A stretch of DNA of 23,000 nt from an uncultured Lachnospiraceae bacterium (GCA_934385475.1 CAKRPS010000038.1:1-23000), one strand, 5' to 3'; positions 6,879-14,678 are shown, counted from the first letter of the stretch. Numbers and translations are program-made. Notes: generated by a model not told the origin, from the letters alone.

Positions 6879-7640
6879 CTATTCGCCCAGATATGCCGTG
6901 ATAACCTCAGGGTTATTCAATACCTCAGCAGTTTTACCTTGTGCAAGAACACGACCAAAATTCAAAACGGTAAGCTCTTCACAAATTCCGGAAACAAGCT
7001 TCATATCGTGTTCGATCAGAAGGATAGTCATATCAAAATTGTCGCGGACAAAACGAATAGTGTCCATCAGCTCAATCGTCTCGTTCGGATTCATACCGGC
7101 CGCAGGCTCATCCAGCAACAGCAGCTTGGGATTTGTAGCAAGTGCACGAGCAATCTCCAGCTTACGCTGTTTTCCATATGGGAGGTTTGCAGCAAGATAT
7201 CCTGCCTCCTCTTCCAGATCAAAAACCTTGAGTAGTTCCATGGCACGGTCATTCATTTCCTTTTCTACCTTATAGAAAACCGGCAGACGTAAGATTCCGG
7301 CAATTGTCGGATATTTATACTGATTGTGAAGTCCTACCTTTACATTGTCCAGTACACTGAGGTTTTTGAAAAGCCGGATATTCTGGAAAGTTCTTGCAAT
7401 ACCGGCCGTATTGATATCAATGGTTTTCAAACCGGTTACATTTACTCCATCCAGCATAATCGTGCCTTCATCAGGCTTATAAACACCTGTCAGAAGGTTA
7501 AATACGGTCGTCTTTCCGGCACCGTTTGGTCCAATCAGACCATACAGCTCGCCCTTTTGGATTGCTATGTTAAAATTATCAACTGCGTGCAGACCACCAA
7601 AGGAAATACTTAAATCATGAACATCTAACAATGCTGCCAT
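6879..7640 (-). CDS. livG: branched-chain amino acid ABC transporter, ATP-binding protein LivG
   Basis: The 253-residue ABC ATPase has Walker A GPNGAGKT at residues 37-44. Its non-canonical signature LPYGKQRKLEIARAL (from 153) is diagnostic of LivG. Walker B LLLLDEP is at 173-179 and the switch histidine is H211 (IEHDM). The protein ends with the TAYLGE tail shared with LivF (KAYLGE). AAAGGAGG precedes the ATG, overlapping the 3' end of livM. The livM stop and the livG start are separated by one base, so translational coupling is likely. Confidence 0.94.
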   Translation of the reverse strand: MAALLDVHDLSISFGGLHAVDNFNIAIQKGELYGLIGPNGAGKTTVFNLLTGVYKPDEGTIMLDGVNVTGLKTIDINTAGIARTFQNIRLFKNLSVLDNVKVGLHNQYKYPTIAGILRLPVFYKVEKEMNDRAMELLKVFDLEEEAGYLAANLPYGKQRKLEIARALATNPKLLLLDEPAAGMNPNETIELMDTIRFVRDNFDMTILLIEHDMKLVSGICEELTVLNFGRVLAQGKTAEVLNNPEVITAYLGE

Positions 7641-7641
7641 C

Positions 7642-8703
7642 CTATTCTACCTCCTTTGTTTTCTTCGCAAAATTCAATTTGATAGAATGCTGCTTCCGCC
7701 AATTGACAATTTTGGGACTCCAGTTGAATAACATCATGACAATCAGCACAATAGCGTAAATCAACATACGATAATCATTCAGACCGCGAAGAAGCTCCGG
7801 CAGCAAAGTCAGAACAACGGCCGAGATAATCGAGCCACGCATATTTCCGATTCCACCAAGGACAACAAATACCAGAATGGTAATGGACATATTATATCCA
7901 AAGTTTTTCGGGGTTGCCATCAAACTGTTCAGATTATGTGCATACAGCACACCGGCAATACCTGCAAGGGCCGCAGAGATTGTGAATGCCATAAGCTTAT
8001 ATTTGGTAATGTGAATACCGACAGATTCGGCCGCGATCAGGTTGTCGCGAATCGACATAATCGCGCGTCCGTCTCTGGAATTTATCAGATTCAAAACAAT
8101 AAACAGAGTGATCAGAATTAAAATAAAGCCGATTACCACATTGGAATCTTTCGGAGTTCCGGTGATACCCTGTGCCCCATTAACGATCAGCAGTCCATCC
8201 GGCTCCATATTCAGGGAAAGTGCATCCTTCATGGAAAAGTGAAGTCCATGAGAATCTTTTCCAACGTACAGGACATTGATAAAGTTCTTGATAATCTCTC
8301 CGAAGGCAAGTGTTACGATCGCAAGGTAATCTCCTTTTAACCGAAGAACCGGCATACCGATCAGAAAACCAATCAGACCTGCACAGAGCGCACCGACCAG
8401 AATTGCCAGAATGAAACGGATTGGCGCAACCGTAATAGAAGCTTCTGTGCACTTGGAAAAGAACGCACCGGTAAAAGCGCCTACGCACATGAAGCCGGCA
8501 TGTCCAAGGCTCAATTCGCCAAGAATACCAACTGTCAGGTTCAGCGAAACCGCAAGGATAATGTACACGCAAAGCGGTACAAGCAAGCCCTTGAAAAGAC
8601 TCGACATACTACCGGTTGCCATCATGATCTCTACAATAATAAAGGCTACAACTACAATGCCATATGTGATCAGCATATCACGAAAATTTTTTGACTTCTT
8701 CAT
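7642..8703 (-). CDS. livM: branched-chain amino acid ABC transporter permease LivM
   Basis: The protein has 353 residues and many hydrophobic spans. It carries the conserved LivM blocks SLNLTVGILGELSLGHAGF (about residue 55-75), LRLKGDYLAIVTLAFGEI, and LVFVVLGGIGNMRGSI. It forms the membrane channel with LivH. The start is set at 8703, with GAGG 8 bases upstream. An in-frame start at 8778 exists, but the 25 residues it would add are arginine-rich and encoded by the repeated hairpin and ribosome-binding-site element, so they are unlikely to be translated. The gap to livH is 46 bases and holds that element. Confidence 0.93.
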   Translation of the reverse strand: MKKSKNFRDMLITYGIVVVAFIIVEIMMATGSMSSLFKGLLVPLCVYIILAVSLNLTVGILGELSLGHAGFMCVGAFTGAFFSKCTEASITVAPIRFILAILVGALCAGLIGFLIGMPVLRLKGDYLAIVTLAFGEIIKNFINVLYVGKDSHGLHFSMKDALSLNMEPDGLLIVNGAQGITGTPKDSNVVIGFILILITLFIVLNLINSRDGRAIMSIRDNLIAAESVGIHITKYKLMAFTISAALAGIAGVLYAHNLNSLMATPKNFGYNMSITILVFVVLGGIGNMRGSIISAVVLTLLPELLRGLNDYRMLIYAIVLIVMMLFNWSPKIVNWRKQHSIKLNFAKKTKEVE

Positions 8704-8709
8704 CTTTAT

Positions 8710-8739
8710 ATCCTCATTTCTGCGCATGGTTCTCTGCGC
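8710..8739 (-). repeat. hairpin + Shine-Dalgarno element, copy 1 (upstream of livM)
   Basis: On the minus strand, GCGCA and TGCGC arms enclose an 8-base loop. They are followed directly by AGAAATGAGGAT, whose GAGG is the livM ribosome binding site. The 17 bases from the right arm to GAGGAT are identical to copy 2 at 19741-19769. The loop differs in length and sequence between the copies while the arms are kept. Confidence 0.7.
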
Positions 8740-8749
8740 TGATCGTTTG

Positions 8750-9634
8750 TTATACCTTCTCCTGTATCTTCTTGCCAAGAATACCTGTGGGCTTCACAAG
8801 AAGTACCAGGATCAGCACCAGAAACACAATGGCATCAGAAAGCTGGGAGGAAATATAGGCTTTGCTGAGAATTTCAATAATTCCTAAGATAATACCACCG
8901 ATCAATGCACCCGGAATTGATCCGATTCCACCAAATACCGCAGCGACAAACGCCTTGATACCGGGCATGGAACCCGTATAAGGAGTCAGCGCCGGATAAG
9001 ACGAACATAACAGCATACCCGCAATCGCTGCCAGGGCTGATCCGATAGCAAAGGTTAAGGAAATCGTTCCGTTTACATTAATTCCCATAAGCTGGGCAGC
9101 GCCTTTGTCCTCCGATACCGCAAGCATAGCCTGTCCCGCCTTTGTCTTATTCACAAACAAGGTCAAAGCAATCATGATAACGATACAGGAAATGATTGTT
9201 ACGATCGTCTCTCCGGTAATCACAATCTTTCCATCTGCAAGAGATATCGCCGCAAGAGATACAATAGAGGTAAATGCTTTGGTGTTTGCTCCGAAAATAA
9301 GCAGCGCAACATTTTGCAGAAAATAACTTACTCCGATCGCTGTGATCAGCACTACCAGCGAGGAGGATGCCTGCCTGAGAGGACGGTATGCAATCGCCTC
9401 GATGGCAACCCCCAGTACCGTACACAGGATCACAGACAACAGGATACCGACAAGAGGCGGCAGCCCTGCCATACTCACTGCTGCAAAGATCGTATAAGCA
9501 CCGACCATAATGACATCACCATGTGCGAAATTCAGCATTTTTGCAATACCATACACCATCGTATAACCGAGGGCAATAATAGCATAAACACTTCCAAGAC
9601 TGATTCCGTTAATAAGGTAAGAAATAAAACTCAT
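8750..9634 (-). CDS. livH: branched-chain amino acid ABC transporter permease LivH
   Basis: The 294-residue membrane protein has about eight spans. Family blocks visible are GISLGSVYAIIALGYTMVYG at residues 10-29, NFAHGD at about 35-40, the later KAFVAAVFGGIGSIPGALIG block, and a hydrophobic C-terminus ending near KPTGILG. It pairs with LivM as the permease. AAGGAC lies about 11 bases before the ATG. It is the first gene of the livHMGF unit, preceded by a strong promoter and separated from livK by a terminator. Confidence 0.94.
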   Translation of the reverse strand: MSFISYLINGISLGSVYAIIALGYTMVYGIAKMLNFAHGDVIMVGAYTIFAAVSMAGLPPLVGILLSVILCTVLGVAIEAIAYRPLRQASSSLVVLITAIGVSYFLQNVALLIFGANTKAFTSIVSLAAISLADGKIVITGETIVTIISCIVIMIALTLFVNKTKAGQAMLAVSEDKGAAQLMGINVNGTISLTFAIGSALAAIAGMLLCSSYPALTPYTGSMPGIKAFVAAVFGGIGSIPGALIGGIILGIIEILSKAYISSQLSDAIVFLVLILVLLVKPTGILGKKIQEKV

Positions 9635-9662
9635 GACACAACCATGTCCTTTCTATCCTTGT

Positions 9663-9676
9663 TTGTATACAAGTAT
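9663..9676. promoter_or_regulatory. palindrome TTGTATACAA in the livH leader, GntR-type operator candidate
   Basis: TTGTATACAA (9663-9672) is a perfect palindrome, and on the minus strand it extends to ATACTTGTATACAA. From memory this matches one and a half arms of the Bacillus gluconate-operon GntR operator (ATACTTGTATACAAGTAT). FadR-type GntR regulators favour TNGT-N3-ACNA cores. It sits about 20-35 bases downstream of the predicted transcription start. The assignment to a regulator family is inference. Confidence 0.45.
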
Positions 9677-9704
9677 AATCATAAAAGTAAAAAACATCTG
9701 AATA

Positions 9705-9734
9705 ATTATAGCAGAAAATGCCCTTGCATGGCAA
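9705..9734 (-). promoter_or_regulatory. Sigma-A promoter of livHMGF
   Basis: On the minus strand, TTGCCA (9729-9734) and consensus TATAAT (9705-9710) are 18 bases apart. Transcription would start near 9698, about 64 bases before livH. A weak CodY-like match (4 mismatches to AATTTTCWGAAAATT) lies at 9693-9707, overlapping the -10. It is too degenerate to call on its own. Confidence 0.75.
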
Positions 9735-9737
9735 GGG
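9721..9737. repeat. palindrome CCCTTGC-N3-GCAAGGG over the livH -35
   Basis: The 7-bp arms (9721-9727 and 9731-9737) are perfectly complementary, with a 3-base centre, and they enclose the -35 hexamer. The position fits a repressor operator or a short hairpin. No T-run follows on either strand, so it is not a terminator. Confidence 0.6.
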
Positions 9738-9756
9738 GCAAATAAATCAGACATAC

Positions 9757-9791
9757 AAAAAAAGAGCGAGAGCTGATCCTTCAACTCCCGC
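9757..9791 (-). terminator. terminator between livK and livHMGF
   Basis: On the minus strand, GCGGGAG (9785-9791) pairs with CTCTCGC (9766-9772) with one G-U pair and a 12-base loop. Seven Us follow (A-run 9757-9763). A second hairpin, GTACGT/ACGTAC at 9801-9818, lies just before it. Together they would cap the abundant livK message and leave livHMGF to its own promoter. Confidence 0.85.
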
Positions 9792-9846
9792 TTCTTTGCG
9801 GTACGTCTGATAACGTACATGTTCTTATTACTATCGTTTTTGTTTA

Positions 9847-11013
9847 TTACTGTACTAATGCATAAGCACCGTTCTTGATCTCCATAGCCTTAGGAGCCTT
9901 ATTAACGGTACCATCTGCGCTCCAGCTCATGGAATCACCGGTAAGTCCGTCATAGGAAATCTCCTGCATAGCGGCTTTCAGCTTGTCGCAAAGATCTGTT
10001 ACGCTGTCAGCAGGTGTTGCCTCACACTTCTCAGCGGCAGCTTTTACAACATAGACAGCGTCGTAAGCATCTGCTGCGAACTGGTTAGGAGTCTCACCGT
10101 AAGCTGCTTCATAAGCAGATACGAATTTCTGTGTTGCATCGTCCTTTGCATCTGCTGCGAAAGGAGTCAGAAGCATAACGCCCTCTGCGAGCTTCTGATC
10201 AAAGTTCTCTACACCAAGAATACCATCAAGACCATCACAACCGAAGAACTTAGGAGCGTATCCCATAGAGTCAGCCTGCTTCAGAATCAAAGAAGCTTCT
10301 GAATAATAAATCGGAAGGAATACCAGATCAGCTCCTGCTTCCTGTGCTTTTGCAAGCTGTACGGAGAAGTCTGTCTTGTTGTCTGCCGTAAAAGCTTCTT
10401 CAGATACAATTTCAAAATTCTGGCTTGCAGCCTCTTCCTTAAATTTTGCAAAAATACCGGAAGAATATACGTCAGAGCTGTCATAGATAACAGCTACCTT
10501 TGTTGCTACGTTGTTCTGTCCAATATAATCTGCTGCTCCGACACCCTGGTTAGGATCGGTAAAACATACCTGGAATACATTCTCTTTGCCATTGATACAG
10601 TCTACAGAAGATCCTGAAGGGGTGATCTGGAAAAGATTATCATTCTGGGACTCTGCTGCTACTGCAACACAACATCCACTGGTAACGGCACCTACCAGGA
10701 TATTCATACCCCAGTCCTTTAAGGTGTTGTAGGCATTGACAGCTTTCTCGTTATCCATCTCATCATCCTGGAAATTATACTCGATCTGATATCCGTTGAT
10801 TCCGCCTGCTTCATTGATCTCTTTGATTGCAAGCTCTGCACCGTTCTTTACTGCCTGACCATAAATTGCTGCTCCACCTGTCACAGGTCCGATTCCACCA
10901 ATCTTGAAGGTGTCTCCGGAAGCGGATTCTGTACCGGCATTGCTGTTTCCGCAACCTGCGAGCAGTGACATGGTCATTGCAACGGCAAGGGTCATACTGA
11001 TCATTTTTTTCAT
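9847..11013 (-). CDS. livK: branched-chain amino acid ABC transporter substrate-binding lipoprotein
   Basis: The protein has 388 residues. A lipoprotein signal peptide (MKKMISMTLAVAMTMSLLAGC) has the lipobox LAGC and lipidation expected at C21. A short Gly/Ser/Asn linker follows, then a type-I periplasmic-binding (Leu/Ile/Val-binding) fold. Family-typical segments are FKIGGIGPVTGGAAIYG at about 36-52, NGAELAIKEINEAGG at about 62-76, and QNDNLFQITPSGS. It sits on the outer face of the membrane and delivers substrate to LivH/LivM. GAGGAGG lies 8 bases before the ATG. The strong promoter and terminator around it indicate higher expression than the rest of the transporter. The exact amino acid bound cannot be read from the sequence. 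Confidence 0.93.
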   Translation of the reverse strand: MKKMISMTLAVAMTMSLLAGCGNSNAGTESASGDTFKIGGIGPVTGGAAIYGQAVKNGAELAIKEINEAGGINGYQIEYNFQDDEMDNEKAVNAYNTLKDWGMNILVGAVTSGCCVAVAAESQNDNLFQITPSGSSVDCINGKENVFQVCFTDPNQGVGAADYIGQNNVATKVAVIYDSSDVYSSGIFAKFKEEAASQNFEIVSEEAFTADNKTDFSVQLAKAQEAGADLVFLPIYYSEASLILKQADSMGYAPKFFGCDGLDGILGVENFDQKLAEGVMLLTPFAADAKDDATQKFVSAYEAAYGETPNQFAADAYDAVYVVKAAAEKCEATPADSVTDLCDKLKAAMQEISYDGLTGDSMSWSADGTVNKAPKAMEIKNGAYALVQ

Positions 11014-11089
11014 AACTTCATCCTCCTCAAAAAAACAAATGAATATCTGTTTCCACCTATCCCTTTGTTTTTAATTTTTTACAAAAGTT

Positions 11090-11118
11090 ATCCTATCCTA
11101 AATTCCTGTTATTGTCAA
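11090..11118 (-). promoter_or_regulatory. Sigma-A promoter of livK
   Basis: On the minus strand, a perfect TTGACA (11113-11118) and TAGGAT (11090-11095) are 17 bases apart. The leader to the livK ATG would be about 70 bases. Confidence 0.75.
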
Positions 11119-11175
11119 TTATAAATATACGAAAACCGGGGGAAAATATACATTGGGCGAAAGGAGGTAAATAAC

Positions 11176-11394
11176 ATGAATCATAAAGCCTTAGATTGTA
11201 CTGCTTTGACAATAGCTATTATCGGTGCTATAAACTGGGGATTGATCGGTCTTTTTTCCTTTGATCTGGTAGCCTTTATTTTTGGAAATCTGTCCTGGGT
11301 TTCAAGAATTATTTATGCGCTGGTTGGAATCTGTGGTCTGTACCTTATTTCCTTCTATATGTATACAGGAGGAAGTACAAACTCGGAGGCCTGA
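11176..11394 (+). CDS. DUF378 family small membrane protein
   Basis: The 72-residue protein has two predicted membrane spans (about residues 8-32 and 42-62). The start reads LDCTALTIAIIGAINWGLIG, and the INWGL(I/V)G block is the hallmark of the DUF378 family (PF04070). The family is widespread in Firmicutes and has no established function. An excellent AAAGGAGGT ribosome binding site lies 7 bases before the ATG. It is divergent from livK across a 162-base gap. I found no convincing promoter for it. A hairpin follows at 11409-11435. Confidence 0.85.
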   Translation: MNHKALDCTALTIAIIGAINWGLIGLFSFDLVAFIFGNLSWVSRIIYALVGICGLYLISFYMYTGGSTNSEA

Positions 11395-11408
11395 GATCCT
11401 TTGCAAAC

Positions 11409-11435
11409 AGGAGTCTGTATAAATCACAGACTCCT
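11409..11435. terminator. hairpin between convergent DUF378 and rsfS genes
   Basis: AGGAGTCTGT (11409-11418) and ACAGACTCCT (11426-11435) form a perfect 10-bp stem with a 7-base loop. It lies in the 50-base gap between two convergent genes. The T-tract is poor on both strands, so it would be a weak or shared terminator and message-end protector. Confidence 0.65.
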
Positions 11436-11444
11436 CTACATAAT

Positions 11445-11822
11445 TTAACGTAATGTTTCCGGATCGATCTGTTTTCCGTCACGCCAGATGCGCTCCAGAT
11501 TATAAAAGGAACGGTTTTCTTTATCAAACAGATGTACAATGAGATCTCCGAAATCCAGAAGGATCCAGTTGGCACTGTCGTACCCTTCCGCCTGTTTCAA
11601 ATGACAGCCTTCCTTTGCCAGCTTTTGCTCGATTTCGTCTGCAAAAGCCTGGATCTGCCTGCTGTTGCTTCCGTTTGCAATGATAAAATAATCTGCGAGG
11701 ATAGAGATTTCGGAAATATCGATCACACGGATATTCTCGGCCTTTTTATCCTCCAGCGCATTGATTACAATACCTGCCAGTTTTTTTATATCTTTTATAT
11801 CTTTCATTGTAGATTCAGACAT
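11445..11822 (-). CDS. rsfS: ribosome silencing factor RsfS
   Basis: The 125-residue protein of the RsfS/Iojap family (once DUF143) has family blocks DYFIIANGSNSRQIQAFADE at about residues 44-63, then EGYDSANWILLDFGDLIVHLF and YNLERIW. It binds ribosomal protein L14 and blocks subunit joining when nutrients are short. AAAGGA lies 6 bases before the ATG. It starts 18 bases after the yqeK stop and is the last gene of the rplU operon. The nadD-yqeK-rsfS order is widely conserved in Firmicutes. Confidence 0.95.
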   Translation of the reverse strand: MSESTMKDIKDIKKLAGIVINALEDKKAENIRVIDISEISILADYFIIANGSNSRQIQAFADEIEQKLAKEGCHLKQAEGYDSANWILLDFGDLIVHLFDKENRSFYNLERIWRDGKQIDPETLR

Positions 11823-11840
11823 AGAGTTTCCTTTCTGGAT

Positions 11841-12422
11841 TCAGTTTTGTTTCCGGGTGCAATAATAATCATAGGTTGTCTGTGTCATTGGATCAATAGT
11901 GCCCTGTACGGAATGTAAATACTGCAGGGTATCCTCCAAAATCATCAAAAGAGCCTTGTCCAGATCCTGAAAGGCTGTTTTGCGAATTGCAGGAAGATTC
12001 GGGGCCTGCTTGCGCCCGGGTTCTATATAATCTGCAATATATATGATCTTCTCAAGCTTTGACATTCCGGGACGTCCGGTCGTGTGGTTCAGGATCGCAT
12101 TCAGAATATCTTCATCCTGTATCCCAAACTTCTTCGAGGCGAGATAGCTTCCGACCTTTGCATGCAGAAGGAAAGGATTTGCTTCTTCGGCCTCCGTGAT
12201 CTCAAGATGATGTTTATGACAAATCTCAATCCGTTCTTCATTTGTCATACATTTTGCACAGTCATGCAAAAGACCGGCTGTCTCAGCTTTTACAACATCC
12301 TCCTGATAGATCATCGCAAGACAGGCTGCGGTGTAGGCAACTCCCAGCGTATGTTCATAACGATGAGGGTCCAGTGTTTTCTCCATTTTTTTTCTTGTTT
12401 TTTTAATATCCGCTGATTTCAT
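11841..12422 (-). CDS. yqeK: bis(5'-nucleosyl)-tetraphosphatase YqeK (HD domain)
   Basis: The 193-residue HD-domain hydrolase cleaves diadenosine tetraphosphate symmetrically in characterised YqeK proteins. Visible metal-binding elements are H24 (RYEHT), the H53-D54 pair (GLLHDCAK), the HAKVGSYLA histidine near 82, the LNHTTG histidine near 108, and the later YIADYIEPGR aspartate. The start at 12422 has GGAGG about 9 bases upstream and lies inside nadD (20-base overlap), which suggests coupling. A start 15 codons earlier adds a hydrophobic, poorly supported segment. Confidence 0.93.
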   Translation of the reverse strand: MKSADIKKTRKKMEKTLDPHRYEHTLGVAYTAACLAMIYQEDVVKAETAGLLHDCAKCMTNEERIEICHKHHLEITEAEEANPFLLHAKVGSYLASKKFGIQDEDILNAILNHTTGRPGMSKLEKIIYIADYIEPGRKQAPNLPAIRKTAFQDLDKALLMILEDTLQYLHSVQGTIDPMTQTTYDYYCTRKQN

Positions 12423-13047
12423 GAAAAGATACCTCCGAATACAGATTATGAGAAGAAATATATTCATAAGCCGGATCGGCTATCATATAGCGTACACTCT
12501 GCCCTCTTGAAATACGTTCCCTGATTTCCGAAGACGAGATATCGATCTGTCTTGTCGTCAGCAATGTAACCCTGCCGCCAAACTGACTTTCAAGCTGCTG
12601 CGCTCTGTTTTGCAGCTTCTCTTTTTCGCAGCCCCTTCGGGCGGCAACCAGGATATGACAGGACTGAAAAATAATCTCCGGATTTTTCCAGGTGTCAATC
12701 CCAAAGAGAGCGTCGGCACCCATCAGAAAAAAGAGCTCTGCATCCGGATAAAGCTTCTTCATCTCTGTCATCGTCTCGCAGGTATAGGTAGCACCTCCGC
12801 GCTCGATCTCCAACTGCGAAAGCTCCATCTTACTTTCTCCCTGTATGGAAAGCTCGACAAGCTTTGAACGTATCAATGGATTTAAAATCGTATGCTGTTC
12901 TTTTTTATATGAATTTCCGCTCGGCATCAGGATCAGCCGATCCAGTTCACAGGTCTCGATCGCCGCTCTGGCCGTGAGCAGATGTCCGATATGGATGGGA
13001 TTAAAGGTTCCACCGTAAATACATATTTTCTCATGCAATGGATTCAT
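12403..13047 (-). CDS. nadD: nicotinate-nucleotide adenylyltransferase NadD
   Basis: The 214-residue nucleotidyltransferase is fully open and complete. GGTFNPIHIGH at residues 12-22 contains the HxGH-type ATP site. FLMGADALFG follows mid-protein, and ISSSEIRERI near the C-terminus is the ISSTxIR motif. It converts nicotinate mononucleotide to deamido-NAD in NAD synthesis. The start is uncertain: the ATG at 13047 gives the usual distance to the GGTF motif but has no well-placed ribosome binding site. An in-frame TTG at 13053 has GAGAG 8 bases upstream, and a GTG at 13062 also exists. yqeK starts inside its last codons. Confidence 0.93.
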   Translation of the reverse strand: MNPLHEKICIYGGTFNPIHIGHLLTARAAIETCELDRLILMPSGNSYKKEQHTILNPLIRSKLVELSIQGESKMELSQLEIERGGATYTCETMTEMKKLYPDAELFFLMGADALFGIDTWKNPEIIFQSCHILVAARRGCEKEKLQNRAQQLESQFGGRVTLLTTRQIDISSSEIRERISRGQSVRYMIADPAYEYISSHNLYSEVSFHEISGY

Positions 13048-13066
13048 AAGCAATACAGACACTCTC

Positions 13067-13357
13067 TTAACGGGGCAGTTCGATTTTTTTGTGATCTTTG
13101 TTTTCTTTATAAAGAACGATCTTCTTACCGATCACCTGTACGACCTGGGAACCGGTTCTCTCTGCCAGCATACCGGCCATGGAGGAAGGATCCTCCATAC
13201 AGTTTTTCAGGACAGCCAGCTTGATCAGTTCTTTTTTGTTAAAGGCTTCACGAACAGCCTCAGTCACCTCAGGTGTCAGCCCGGATTTTCCGATCTGAAA
13301 AACAGGCTCCAGATTCATGGCAAGACCCTTGAGATACGCACGTTGTTTACTTGTCAT
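13067..13357 (-). CDS. yhbY: YhbY-type ribosome assembly RNA-binding protein (CRM domain)
   Basis: The 96-residue single CRM-domain protein has family features MTSKQRAYLKGLA at the start, IGKSGLTPEV near 22-31 (the GxxG-type RNA-binding loop), and VIGKKIVLYK near the end. Homologues bind pre-50S particles and help ribosome assembly. AGGAGG lies about 8 bases before the ATG. It is 12 bases downstream of obgE, another 50S-assembly factor, so the pairing makes sense functionally. Confidence 0.93.
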   Translation of the reverse strand: MTSKQRAYLKGLAMNLEPVFQIGKSGLTPEVTEAVREAFNKKELIKLAVLKNCMEDPSSMAGMLAERTGSQVVQVIGKKIVLYKENKDHKKIELPR

Positions 13358-13369
13358 TTCAGTACCCTC

Positions 13370-14665
13370 CTACTTATAATAGTCAAAAGAAAGACCGTAC
13401 ATGCGGACTGTATCGCCTTCCTGTATGCCAAGTTCTTCCAGTTCCTTCAGAATACCATTCATTTTAAGGAAGTTCTGGAAGAATGTAAAGCCTTTTTCAG
13501 ACTCCAGATTTGTATAGCCGAGCATTTTTTCGATACGAGGGCCTTCCACTACATATTCGTCTGCTTTCTCATCATAGGTAACAGTATAAGGATCGTCGCT
13601 TTGAGACATCATAAACTCCGGGAAAAACTCCTGCTCAAAGACAATCGGCTTATCGTCTACAGTATCCAGAATATGACGTACCGCATAGAGAAGCTCGCGG
13701 ATTCCGGTTCCGCTGATAGCGGAAATCGGATAAACCGAAATCCCCTGCGGTTCAAATTCCTTCTTCAAAAGTTCTACCGGATCTTCAGCGCCTTCCTCTG
13801 TATAAATCATATCGATTTTGTTGGCAGCAATAATCTGAGGCCTTGCAGCAATCTCCGGATTGTAATTCTGAAGCTCCTTGTTGATCGCATAAATATCCTC
13901 GATCGGATTTCTGCCTTCGGTAGAAGCTGCATCCACAATGTGCACAATGACTTTGGTACGTTCGATATGGCGCAGAAATTCATAGCCGAGACCGACTCCC
14001 TCGGAAGCACCCTCGATAAGCCCCGGAATATCGGCAACCACAAAGCCTTTAGCCCCCTCCAGGTCGACAACTCCAAGATGCGGATTCAGGGTGGTGAAAT
14101 GATAGTTTGCTATTTTAGGGCGTGCATTGGATATCTTTGTCAGGAAAGTGGATTTACCTACATTGGGAAATCCGACAAGGCCGACGTCTGCGATCACCTT
14201 CAGCTCTAACAAGAGTTCGATCTCCCTTGCCGGCTGTCCCGGCTGTGCATAGCGCGGTGCCTGCATCGTGCTGGTCGCATAGTGCTGGTTTCCGTTTCCG
14301 CCTTTTCCACCCTGCAGCAGTACAAAACGACGATTATCACCCGAAAGATCTGTGATGACCTTTCCACTTTCAGCTTCCTTGACAACCGTTCCCTCCGGCA
14401 TTTTCAGGATCAGATCTTCTCCATCCTTACCGCGGCAGTTGCGTTTTCCGCCGTCCTCACCATTCTGTGCATGATACTTTCGTACATGGCGATAGTCGGT
14501 GAGTGTATTTAAGCCATCATCCACTACAAGGATGACGCTTCCACCGTGACCGCCGTCACCGCCGTCCGGTCCACCGTTTGGCACATATTTTTCCCGGCGG
14601 AAAGAGATGTGTCCATCTCCGCCCTTTCCACTTTTCACAAAAATTCTGGCTCTGTCTGCAAACAT
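13370..14665 (-). CDS. obgE: GTPase ObgE/CgtA
   Basis: The 431-residue protein has the full three-domain layout. The glycine-rich Obg fold covers about residues 1-158 (GGDGGHGG and related repeats). The G domain covers about 159-333, with G1 GFPNVGKST 165-173, G3 DIPG 212-215, G4 NKID 282-285 and G5 SAIS 315-318. The C-terminal OCT domain covers about 350-428. It is an essential GTPase of late 50S assembly and stress signalling. It is separated from rpmA by a 73-base gap with a long hairpin, so its level may be set below that of the ribosomal proteins. Confidence 0.97.
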   Translation of the reverse strand: MFADRARIFVKSGKGGDGHISFRREKYVPNGGPDGGDGGHGGSVILVVDDGLNTLTDYRHVRKYHAQNGEDGGKRNCRGKDGEDLILKMPEGTVVKEAESGKVITDLSGDNRRFVLLQGGKGGNGNQHYATSTMQAPRYAQPGQPAREIELLLELKVIADVGLVGFPNVGKSTFLTKISNARPKIANYHFTTLNPHLGVVDLEGAKGFVVADIPGLIEGASEGVGLGYEFLRHIERTKVIVHIVDAASTEGRNPIEDIYAINKELQNYNPEIAARPQIIAANKIDMIYTEEGAEDPVELLKKEFEPQGISVYPISAISGTGIRELLYAVRHILDTVDDKPIVFEQEFFPEFMMSQSDDPYTVTYDEKADEYVVEGPRIEKMLGYTNLESEKGFTFFQNFLKMNGILKELEELGIQEGDTVRMYGLSFDYYK

Positions 14666-14678
14666 AATCTTTCACCTC

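Noticed and set aside
8704..8778. Extended N-terminus for LivM (25 extra residues, Arg-rich)
   Set aside because: The sequence is the repeated hairpin and ribosome-binding-site element. The downstream ATG with GAGG at 8 bases gives the normal LivM length.
9693..9707. CodY box over the livH -10
   Set aside because: Four of 15 positions mismatch in AT-rich DNA, which is too weak to call as a site.
13091..14209. A 372-codon open frame on the plus strand opposite obgE and yhbY
   Set aside because: It lies wholly opposite genes with strong family motifs, has no family resemblance, and has no ribosome binding site. It reflects the codon use of the opposite strand.
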